A stretch of DNA of 7,619 nt from Xanthobacteraceae bacterium (GTDB lineage Bacteria; Pseudomonadota; Alphaproteobacteria; Rhizobiales; Xanthobacteraceae): the NCBI GenBank assembly GCA_030044035.1, contig JASHWN010000530.1, positions 1-7,619 on the forward strand. Reading direction: 5' to 3'. A model generated the notes under the pieces. The model was not told where the DNA came from. It did not search any database and saw only the letters and a program-made list of their open reading frames with translations. Position 1 is the first letter of the stretch, and each line of letters starts with the position of its first letter. Position numbers and translations under genes: made by a program. Positions 1 to 5,259 of this stretch are shown piece after piece.

Positions 1-106
1 GTTGGCCGGCGACGAAGAATTCGGCACGATCGCGACGCATCTGGTGCCGATCGGCGACTTCGCCTGCCCGTTTCCGTTCTTCAGCGCCGACGACCGGCTG
101 CTGTAA
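1..106 (+). CDS. C-terminal end of an unidentified protein (partial)
   Basis: An open frame enters from the left edge (first full codon at base 2) and ends at a TAA at 104-106, giving 34 residues ending in PFPFFSADDRLL. Almost every third codon position is G or C, matching the confident genes of this window, so I take it as the true 3' end of a gene and not chance. The tail contains THLVPIGDFACPFPFF, rich in aromatic residues and proline, with no motif I can assign. The start and most of the protein lie outside the window, so I give no function. A block of palindromic repeats begins about 23 bases after the stop, which fits the end of a transcription unit. Confidence 0.6.
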   Translation, partial: LAGDEEFGTIATHLVPIGDFACPFPFFSADDRLL

Positions 107-128
107 CGCCGAATCCGGCCGATGAATT

Positions 129-202
129 CCGCTCATTTCCGCGAAAGCGGGAATCCAGGAGCTTGAAAAGAACTGGGTGCCCGCTGTCGCGGGGACGAGC
201 GG
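129..202. repeat. REPIN-like pair of inverted palindromic units
   Basis: Two 30-base units face each other across a 14-base spacer. The left unit (129-158) and the reverse complement of the right unit (173-202) agree at 24 of 30 positions. Each unit also folds on itself: the left has an 8-bp stem at 135-142/147-154 (one G-T pair) closed by a GAAA tetraloop, and the right has CCCGC/GCGGG at 180-184/189-193 around TGTC. An inverted pair of self-complementary units is the architecture of REPINs. The left unit resembles the common 'CCGCGAAAGCGGGAATCCAG' repeat of many proteobacterial genomes, which is recalled and not searched. It lies just after the upstream gene's stop and may act as an mRNA 3'-end structure. 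Confidence 0.75.
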
Positions 203-235
203 CAACTAGGCGTGTTCTCACAAAAGCGTCCGCCA

Positions 236-306
236 ATGTCCGGTTTGGGGGTAACGCAGACATCAACCCGCGATAGGACAATGTCCGTTAATGACCCAGA
301 GCTGCC
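236..306. repeat. Decayed ATGTCCG-type intergenic repeat, copy 1
   Basis: Two ATGTCCG motifs (236-242 and 281-287) each start an imperfect dyad. TGTCCGGTTT (237-246) faces AACGCAGACA (253-262), pairing at 7 of 10 positions. The second unit, containing TGTCCGTTAATGACCCAGAG, looks like a degraded form of a repeat I recall from Bradyrhizobium relatives, in which TGTCCGC...GCGGACA stems surround a 'TGACCCAAAG'-type core. It ends just before the stop codon of the minus-strand LysR gene. A better preserved member lies at 2324-2396. Family membership is inferred from shared motifs only. Confidence 0.5.
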
Positions 307-307
307 C

Positions 308-1255
308 TCAGGTTGATGTTGATTTTGATTTTGGCCGCCGGGTGCGGAAATCCGAGCCCTTGAGCCTTGGCGTGGCGGTCTGCCCAGTGGCGGGCGCCAA
401 CTCGGCCGCTTCAAGCAGAGCTTGGACAAGGCGGATGCGGACCGAAGCCCTATTCCACACCAGCCCCATGCGTCGACCGAACCGATTGGGTGGGAGTGGA
501 ATCTTCCTTATTGAAAGCCCTGTCGGCCATGGCGGCGACCAATCGTGCACCAGGGCCACACCGAGGCCCTGGTCGACCATGACCGCGGTCGCCGCGGGCG
601 TATCCATTTCGAAACGTTGGTGCGGTCGAATACCGGCCTCTCGCAGATAGCTATAGACAAGCCGCCCAACCCAGCTGTCGCGACTTTGTCCAATAAATGG
701 CTTGGAGGCCAAAATCGCGTGGGGGTCCTGGACGCGGCACGACGCCGGCGTCAACACAACGAGCGGCTCGTCGCGCAAGATCCGCCAATCATAGGCTTTC
801 GGGATAGCGAATGGCGGCTGGCCAATGATTACGGCATCGAAATCGCCGCGGAGCAGTCCGTCATAGAGTGCCCGCGAATTGGCACCCATCATCCAAATGT
901 CGATGTGGGGGTATTTGCTCGTCAAAAGGGCAAGAATGGGCGGCAATATGCCCGATAGCGACGTCGGCGTCGCGCCGAGGCGCAATTCTCCGGAAAGCCG
1001 ATCGCTGGTCGCGATCGATTTAAGATCGTGGACCTCGCTGAGAATATTCCGCGCGCGAGACAGGATCGCCGTTCCCGCCGGTGTCGGCAGCACGGATCGG
1101 CCCGAGCGCGACAGAAGCGGCGCGCCAATCTCAGCTTCGAGGGCGTGAATTCGCTGCGCGACGCCGGCCGGCGTCAAATTGAGGCGGCGGGCCGCCTCAG
1201 CGATTGAGCCGCTATCGATCACCATCATGAAGCTCTCGAGGAAGCGGCTATCCAT
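308..1255 (-). CDS. LysR-type transcriptional regulator
   Basis: A 315-residue LysR-family DNA-binding regulator, probably controlling the divergent receptor gene. The N-terminal winged helix-turn-helix is clear at about residues 4-60: LESFMMVIDSGSIAEAARRL, then LNLTPAGVAQRIHALEAEIGAPLLSRSGRSVLPTPAG. A linker helix (about 61-85) leads to a type-2 periplasmic-binding-protein-like effector domain (about 90-290), starting GELRLGATPT and including GDFDAVIIG and VDQGLGVALVHDW. The frame stays open for another 199 codons upstream, but ATG 1255 places the HTH at the standard family position, so I chose it. There is no convincing Shine-Dalgarno sequence; the predicted promoter implies a leaderless mRNA. 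The last 25 or so residues extend past the usual LysR end and finish in KSKSTST, encoded by a short hexamer tract, perhaps a run-on tail. The ligand is unknown; a carboxylate bound by the neighbouring receptor is a guess. Confidence 0.93.
   Translation of the reverse strand: MDSRFLESFMMVIDSGSIAEAARRLNLTPAGVAQRIHALEAEIGAPLLSRSGRSVLPTPAGTAILSRARNILSEVHDLKSIATSDRLSGELRLGATPTSLSGILPPILALLTSKYPHIDIWMMGANSRALYDGLLRGDFDAVIIGQPPFAIPKAYDWRILRDEPLVVLTPASCRVQDPHAILASKPFIGQSRDSWVGRLVYSYLREAGIRPHQRFEMDTPAATAVMVDQGLGVALVHDWSPPWPTGLSIRKIPLPPNRFGRRMGLVWNRASVRIRLVQALLEAAELAPATGQTATPRLKGSDFRTRRPKSKSTST
313..334. repeat. Short TTGATK hexamer tract at the lysR 3' end
   Basis: Three tandem hexamers, TTGATG, TTGATT and TTGATT, followed by TTGG, encode the KSKSTST end of the LysR protein on the other strand. 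Because the unit is a multiple of three, copy-number change would lengthen or shorten the tail without changing frame. The tract is short and may be chance. Confidence 0.4.
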
Positions 1256-1260
1256 CAGAA

Positions 1261-1289
1261 ATTCTATCTTATGAAGATATAAATGTCTA
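1261..1289 (-). promoter_or_regulatory. Sigma-70-type promoter of the LysR gene
   Basis: Read on the minus strand, a -35 hexamer TAGACA (1284-1289, 5 of 6 to TTGACA) is followed after exactly 17 bases by a -10 hexamer TAGAAT (1261-1266, 5 of 6 to TATAAT). The expected transcription start, 6-7 bases beyond the -10, falls on or next to the lysR ATG at 1255, so the transcript would have little or no leader. This agrees with the absence of a visible ribosome binding site. The sequence match is direct; the leaderless reading is inference. Confidence 0.6.
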
Positions 1290-1293
1290 CATT
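1265..1293. promoter_or_regulatory. Candidate LysR operator: two adjacent palindromes
   Basis: TATCTTATGAAGATA (1265-1279) is a perfect inverted repeat with 6-base arms and a 3-base centre. Two bases further on, AATGTCTACATT (1282-1293) is a perfect inverted repeat with 5-base arms and a 2-base centre. Together they cover the lysR promoter from the -10 to the -35 and lie 50-80 bases before the divergent receptor gene. LysR proteins typically bind dyads in such shared regions, repressing themselves and activating the opposite gene. Neither dyad is an exact T-N11-A box centred on its axis, so assignment to this LysR protein is inference from position. Confidence 0.5.
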
Positions 1294-1321
1294 GTGTTGA
1301 TGGTCCGATCGGCGGCAAAAT
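1292..1321 (+). promoter_or_regulatory. Weak possible promoter of the receptor gene
   Basis: TTGTGT (1292-1297) and CAAAAT (1316-1321) are separated by 18 bases. The match to sigma-70 consensus is poor, particularly in the -35, as expected for a promoter that depends on an activator bound at the adjacent palindromes. Other choices are possible. Confidence 0.25.
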
Positions 1322-1348
1322 GCCTGCCGATGAACGGAGCCTATGGTC

Positions 1349-2320
1349 ATGGAAACCCCACGCCGAAGATTTTTGCAAATCGTGGCGCTTGGCGCCTTCT
1401 TTCCGGCGGTTGCGCGCGTCGCTGAAGCGGAATCGTACCCTGCCCGGCCGGTGCACATGGTTGTGCCCTTTGCCCCCGGCATTACGCCCGACATCACGGC
1501 GCGGCTGATCGCGCAATGGCTTTCGGGACGGCTCGGCCAGCAATTCATGGTCGATAACCGGCCCGGCGCCGAAGGCAACATCGGCACCGAACTCGTCGTG
1601 AAAGCGCCCGCGGACGGCTACACGCTCCTCCTGGTCACTTTGGGAAACACGACCAACGCATCGCTCTACGACAATCTCAATTTCAATTTCATCCGCGACA
1701 TCGCGCCTGTCGCGAGCATCACCCGCGGGCCGCTCGTCATGGAGGTCCATCCTTCGTTTCCGACCAAGACCGTTGCCGAATTCATCACTTACGCCAAGGC
1801 AAATCCGGGCAAGATCAACATGGCGTCCGGAGGTATTGGTAGCCCGCAGCATGTAGCCGGAGAATTATTTGCAATGATGACCGGCATCAACATGGTTCAC
1901 GTCCCTTATCACGGCAATCCCCTGCCCGATGTGCTCGCTGGACAGGTTCAGGTGTATTTTGGACCGATACCCGCATCGATCGGATACGTCCGGGCTGGCA
2001 AGCTGCGCGCGCTGGCGGTGACTAGCACGACGCGTTCGCCGGTGTTGCCGGACATCCCGACCGTCGCCGAGTTTGCGCCCGGCTACGAGGCGAGCAGCTG
2101 GTACGGGGCCGGCGCGCCCAAGAACACGCCGAACGAGGTCATTGCGAAGCTCAATAACGAGATCAATGCCGGCCTCGCCGATCCGGCGCTGAAGGCGCGG
2201 TTCACCGACCTAGGCGTCGAGCCGATGCCGATGACGCCGGCTGCGTTCGGCAAGTTCATTGCCGATGAAACCGACAGATGGGGCAAAGTGTTGAAGTTCG
2301 CGGGCGTCAAGCTGGATTGA
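1349..2320 (+). CDS. Tripartite tricarboxylate (TTT/Bug) substrate-binding receptor 1
   Basis: A 323-residue periplasmic receptor of the TctC/Bug family, which binds small carboxylates or related acids for TctAB-type secondary carriers or for sensing. The N-terminus has a twin-arginine signal, PRRRFLQ (residues 4-10), a hydrophobic stretch to about 23 and a likely cleavage after AEA (about 26-28), so export by Tat is predicted. The mature protein begins YPARPVHMVVPFAPG, with further family hallmarks DNRPGAEGNIG (69-79), APADGYTLL (86-94), PYHG and LPDIPTVAE. I chose the ATG at 1349 over the one at 1343: GGAG at 1336-1339 is 9 bases from 1349 but only 3 from 1343. The gene is divergent from the LysR gene, a common arrangement for regulated Bug receptors. 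No TctA/TctB genes are in the window, so it is an orphan receptor here. The ligand cannot be read from the sequence. Confidence 0.93.
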   Translation: METPRRRFLQIVALGAFFPAVARVAEAESYPARPVHMVVPFAPGITPDITARLIAQWLSGRLGQQFMVDNRPGAEGNIGTELVVKAPADGYTLLLVTLGNTTNASLYDNLNFNFIRDIAPVASITRGPLVMEVHPSFPTKTVAEFITYAKANPGKINMASGGIGSPQHVAGELFAMMTGINMVHVPYHGNPLPDVLAGQVQVYFGPIPASIGYVRAGKLRALAVTSTTRSPVLPDIPTVAEFAPGYEASSWYGAGAPKNTPNEVIAKLNNEINAGLADPALKARFTDLGVEPMPMTPAAFGKFIADETDRWGKVLKFAGVKLD

Positions 2321-2323
2321 ATT

Positions 2324-2396
2324 TGTCGGTTGCTGGCACAAAGCGCCGGTTTTTGGATGTCCGCTGTTCGGTCGCCAACGGGGGAACAGCGGACAT
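2324..2396. repeat. ATGTCCG-type repeat, copy 2, with a perfect 13-bp stem
   Basis: ATGTCCGCTGTTC (2357-2369) and its perfect reverse complement (2384-2396) form a 13-bp stem around a 14-base loop. A weaker unit precedes it, TGTCGGTTGCTGGCACAAAGCG (about 2324-2345), in parts, which again looks like a damaged TGTCCGC...GCGGAC palindrome. It starts 3 bases after the stop of the plus-strand receptor and lies between two convergent genes. The strong stem could end transcription from both sides, although no T-run follows it. It shares the ATGTCCG arm with the 236-306 copy. Confidence 0.7.
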
Positions 2397-2470
2397 GGCA
2401 AATCTACGAGTTCACGGCCTAGACCGATCAGTCGGATTTCGCATAACAGCAACGGACAAGCGGATGACGC

Positions 2471-3484
2471 CTACAGTTTCTGTATGCCCGCCTCATCGAT
2501 GATGCGCTTGAACGCGTCGATCTCCTTGGTGACGCGTGCCCACGCCGCGGCGGCGCCTTCGGCGCGCACCAGGAAGCCGGCTTTGTAGAGCTTGTCCTTC
2601 ATATCCTCGGCCGAGAGAACCTTCAACGTCTCGGTCTCCAGCCATTTGACGTTCGCCGGCGGCGTCTTGGCCGGCGCCAGCAGCACGCAGTCGACCGCGG
2701 AGACAAAGTCCGCATAGCCGGCCTGTTCCATGGTCGGCACCTCCGGCAGGTCGGGCCAGCGCGTCGCCGCACTCACGGCCAGACAGCGCAGCGTGCCGCT
2801 CTTGATGTGCGGCAAGGCCGGCGCCAGCGAGCCCGAGGTCATCTGCACCGTGCTGGAAAGCAGCGCCGTAATGGCGTCGCCGCCGCCCTTGAAAACCACG
2901 TCGGCGAGCTGCGGCAGCTTTTCGCGGATCTTCAGCAGCTCGAACTGCAGCTGCGCCGTGGTGCCGATCGGCGGCGTCGAGCAATTGTATTTGTCCGGAT
3001 TGCCGCGGGCCAGCGCGACGAAGTCCGGCATGGTCTTGGCCGGCGATTCCGCGCGCACCGCGAACGTGTTCGGCGAGGTGGCAAGCTCGCTGACGCCGAC
3101 GAAATCCTTGTACGGATCGTACGGCAGATGCTTGTACAGGCCGTAATTGACCGAGTAGGCGTTGGTGGCGAGCAGGATGGTATAGCCGTCGGGCTCGGCG
3201 TGGGCGGCGTATTCCATGCCGATATTGCCGCCGGCGCCGCCGCGGTTCTCGACGATGAAGGTCTTGCCGGTCGATTGCTCGAGCGCGGCGGTGACGAAGC
3301 GGGCGACGATGTCCGACGGCCCGCCCGGCGTATTGGCGACCACGAACTTGACCGGCCGCTCCGGGTAGACCGCCGCAGCGGCCGAGCGCGCGCGCAGCAC
3401 GGCCGGCGCGGCCACGCCGGCGGCGAGCGCGCCAGCGATGACGCGGCGGCGCGACGCCGCGGCGGATGCGGTGAGTTTCTTCAT
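2471..3484 (-). CDS. Tripartite tricarboxylate (TTT/Bug) substrate-binding receptor 2
   Basis: A 337-residue second member of the TctC/Bug family, clearly different from receptor 1. The N-terminus MKKLTASAAASRRRVIAGAL carries a twin-arginine-type signal (SRRRVI, residues 11-16), then an alanine-rich hydrophobic stretch, with cleavage expected near residue 38. The mature protein opens YPERPVKFVVANTPGGPSD (40-58) and contains ENRGGAGGNIGMEYA, EPDGYTILLATN and LPEVPTMEQAGY, matching the usual family blocks. An in-frame codon 12 positions upstream could start translation, but ATG 3484 is preceded at good spacing by GGGGGAGGG (about 3491-3499 on the plus strand), so I chose it. It is convergent with receptor 1 and is not next to TctA/TctB genes. 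It may serve the downstream-strand enzymes at 4017-6393, but that is inference; a small plus-strand ORF lies between them. Confidence 0.93.
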   Translation of the reverse strand: MKKLTASAAASRRRVIAGALAAGVAAPAVLRARSAAAAVYPERPVKFVVANTPGGPSDIVARFVTAALEQSTGKTFIVENRGGAGGNIGMEYAAHAEPDGYTILLATNAYSVNYGLYKHLPYDPYKDFVGVSELATSPNTFAVRAESPAKTMPDFVALARGNPDKYNCSTPPIGTTAQLQFELLKIREKLPQLADVVFKGGGDAITALLSSTVQMTSGSLAPALPHIKSGTLRCLAVSAATRWPDLPEVPTMEQAGYADFVSAVDCVLLAPAKTPPANVKWLETETLKVLSAEDMKDKLYKAGFLVRAEGAAAAWARVTKEIDAFKRIIDEAGIQKL

Positions 3485-3705
3485 TTTTGTTCCCTCCCCC
3501 TCGACCCCGACGATTTGCAACGACGCGTTGATCGCGTCATGCCATCGATCGCAACGGCCAGCCTTTCTTGCGAAGTTCCAAGAGCGCAGGTCCGGCGCAG
3601 TATCGTCTGCGGTCGCTTATTTCTCCTTTATTAAATCGAGGTAAGCATCCTATGGAATAGCTATGCCGATTTGCCACATGTTGCCGTGTTGCAGGAGAGT
3701 TTCCG

Positions 3706-3909
3706 ATGTCTCGAATTTTACGGGCGGCAACAATGCTCATCTCGATCTGCGTCGTGGCTGCGGGTGCCCTGAAGGACGCTTGGGCTGCGTCGGCGATGGG
3801 AGCGAACTTCCGGAAATATCGACCTGAGGCGCACTACATGCGTGGTCCCGGCCCAAAATGGTTCGAAAAACACGCGCGGAATTCCACTGAGGATTTCGAG
3901 CGCTTGTGA
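3706..3909 (+). CDS. Small putative secreted protein, 67 residues
   Basis: The ORF starts at ATG 3706 with AGGAG at 3693-3697, 8 bases upstream, a good ribosome binding site. Residues 1-28 look like a Sec signal peptide: MSRILR, then a hydrophobic core ATMLISICVVAAGAL, with cleavage plausible after DAWA (about 27). The mature peptide of about 40 residues is rich in basic and aromatic residues (FRKYRPEAHYMRGPGPKWFEKH) and ends in TEDFERL. I do not recognise it. It sits alone on the plus strand between two minus-strand genes, with about 220 bases of upstream DNA shared with receptor 2. It could be a genuine small exported peptide, or the surviving N-terminus of a longer protein cut by mutation, since nothing coding follows. 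Confidence 0.5.
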   Translation: MSRILRAATMLISICVVAAGALKDAWAASAMGANFRKYRPEAHYMRGPGPKWFEKHARNSTEDFERL

Positions 3910-3982
3910 CGATGACCGCGCTGATGCCGCACTGCCATCGATCCGCGCCTTCGTCGAGCATTTGGCGGCTGAACTCCCCCGA

Positions 3983-4013
3983 GGCGGTGCTGATTTAGTA
4001 CGCCTGCACCGCT
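3983..4013 (-). terminator. Hairpin just after the dehydrogenase stop
   Basis: GCGGTGC (3984-3990) and GCACCGC (4006-4012) pair perfectly, extended by one G-T pair, around a 15-base loop. On the minus strand the stem begins 3 bases after the TAG stop of the Gfo/Idh/MocA gene. There is no T-run and the loop is long, so it may be an mRNA-end structure and not an intrinsic terminator, or chance. Confidence 0.35.
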
Positions 4014-4016
4014 CTC

Positions 4017-5093
4017 CTAATCCAGCCGCACCGCCTGGCCGGTCGCGACCGCGCGTTCGATGGCGTAGGTGGTTTTCAGATTGAGCATGGCCTGCTCGGC
4101 GGTGGCGTGGATCTGGCCGCCGCGGCCGGTCGCCAGAAAGTCGAGCCAGGAGCGCGTCTCGTTGCCGAGCGGCCCCCAGAAGTCGCCGAGCGCCCAATCG
4201 CCGGCGGTGTTGCTGCCGAGAAAGGCCAGCTCGACCGAATGGCCGGGCACGTAAGGATGCGGGATGCCCTGTTCGGAAAACAGCACGTGCTCCATATGGT
4301 CGTCGTCGATGAGCATGACGCCGTCGGAGCCGAGGAGCTCGACACGGTCGGATTGGCCTTGTGTCGGATAGCGCGCCGGCAGCGCGTAGCCGATGCCGAA
4401 ATTGACCACCGCGCCGTCGGCGAAGGTGACGAGCGCCCAGGTCACGTCGTGGGCGCTATAGCCGGCGTCGCGAAAGATGCCGGATTGGCCGCGCGCCACG
4501 ACTTCGACCGGCCGGTTGCCTTCCAGAAACCAGCAGACGAGGTCGACGTAATAGGTCAGCACATCGAGCACCGGCGTGGCGTGCGGGTCGCGCTTGAGGA
4601 TGGCGAACGTCTGCGCCCGCGAATTGTAGACGCGGGCGAGCCCGCCGCTCACCTTGCCGAGCCGGCCGTGCGCCATCTGCTCCTTGGCGCGCAGGAAACA
4701 TTCCTTGAAGCGGCGGCTATAGCCGACGCGCAGCGTGCCGCCGGTGCGATTGAGCGTGCTGATGATCGCTTCGGCGTCGTTGAGCGACAGCGCCAGCGGC
4801 TTTTCGACCAGCACCGGCTTGCCGAGCTCGAGCGCCTTGCAGACCGGCGCGGCGTGCTCGCCTTCCGGCGTCGAGACGAACACCGCATCGACGTCCGGAT
4901 GCGCGATGACTTCGTCGTTGTCGGCGGAATGAAAATCGGCGCCGGCAAGCTCGGCGAGCTTCTTGGCGTGCGCCGGCTCCTTGTCGGAGACGGCGAGAAA
5001 CCGCACTGCCGGATGCTTGGCGGCAAGCCGCGCCCGCAACGTGCCGATGCGGCCGGAGCCGACGACGGCGATGCCGAGCTGTTTGGTCGTCAC
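4017..5093 (-). CDS. Gfo/Idh/MocA-family NAD(P)-dependent oxidoreductase
   Basis: A 358-residue cytoplasmic dehydrogenase of the glucose-fructose oxidoreductase/inositol dehydrogenase/MocA family, which oxidises or reduces hydroxyl groups of sugars, polyols or related acids. The N-terminal Rossmann domain (about 5-120) shows VVGSGRIG (GxGxxG at 12-17), VDAVFVSTP (68-76) and the diagnostic EKP at 97-99. GYSRRF (124-129) begins the C-terminal alpha/beta domain. The usual DxGxHxxD motif reads DVLTYYVD here (177-184), so the catalytic His position is Tyr181. The start is GTG 5093 with GGAGG about 4 bases upstream. It follows the enolase-superfamily gene on the same strand after a 166-bp gap holding a large palindromic repeat, so co-transcription is possible but may be attenuated. 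The substrate is unknown; the altered active-site residue suggests a different chemistry or proton donor from classical members. Confidence 0.92.
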   Translation of the reverse strand: MTTKQLGIAVVGSGRIGTLRARLAAKHPAVRFLAVSDKEPAHAKKLAELAGADFHSADNDEVIAHPDVDAVFVSTPEGEHAAPVCKALELGKPVLVEKPLALSLNDAEAIISTLNRTGGTLRVGYSRRFKECFLRAKEQMAHGRLGKVSGGLARVYNSRAQTFAILKRDPHATPVLDVLTYYVDLVCWFLEGNRPVEVVARGQSGIFRDAGYSAHDVTWALVTFADGAVVNFGIGYALPARYPTQGQSDRVELLGSDGVMLIDDDHMEHVLFSEQGIPHPYVPGHSVELAFLGSNTAGDWALGDFWGPLGNETRSWLDFLATGRGGQIHATAEQAMLNLKTTYAIERAVATGQAVRLD

Positions 5094-5107
5094 GCGCCCT
5101 CCCCCAA

Positions 5108-5256
5108 CGTCATTCCGGGACGCGCGCGCAGCGCGTGGGCCCGGAATCCATAACCACGAGCAAAGAAAAAAGTGAATCTCTTACACGCTGTTCTTGATCC
5201 GCAAGTCCCGTGGTTATGGATTCCGGGCTCCTCGCTACGCTCGGCCCCGGAATGAC
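5108..5256. repeat. Large REPIN-like double palindrome
   Basis: Two units of about 50 bases lie in inverted orientation (5108-5158 and 5209-5256) around a 50-base A/T-richer spacer. The outer ends CGTCATTCCGGG (5108-5119) and the reverse complement of 5245-5256 match over 12 bases. The inner ends, 5137-5158 against the reverse complement of 5209-5230, match at 20 of 22, including CCGGAATCCATAACCACG. Each unit also has its own stem (ATTCCGGG...CCCGGAAT). The loops of the two units differ (CGCGCGCAGCGCG against CTCGCTACGCTCG), as expected if stems are conserved and loops drift. The right unit ends 3 bases past the stop of the upstream cistron, so RNA folding there could shield its 3' end and lower expression of the next gene. 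I recall similar 'GGTTATGGATTCCGGGC' repeats in Bradyrhizobium and relatives. Confidence 0.85.
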
Positions 5257-5259
5257 GGT

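Noticed and set aside
107..307. Search for a CRISPR array or tRNA in the repeat-rich spacer
   Set aside because: The repeats are paired palindromes and not regularly spaced direct repeats with unique spacers, and no cloverleaf could be drawn.
1256..1852. Open 199-codon extension upstream of the LysR start, antisense to receptor 1
   Set aside because: It overlaps the coding start of receptor 1 on the other strand, shows no domain, and would displace the HTH from its normal N-terminal position. It is a by-product of high GC content.
3627..3656. Possible promoter for the small secreted ORF (TTTATT, then TATGGA)
   Set aside because: Both hexamers are poor matches at 18-base spacing in an A/T-richer stretch where such matches are easily found.
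4107..5153. Long plus-strand ORF (348 codons) across the dehydrogenase gene
   Set aside because: Its translation is Arg/Ala/Asp-rich with no family motifs, and it mirrors a gene with clear Rossmann and EKP motifs on the other strand.
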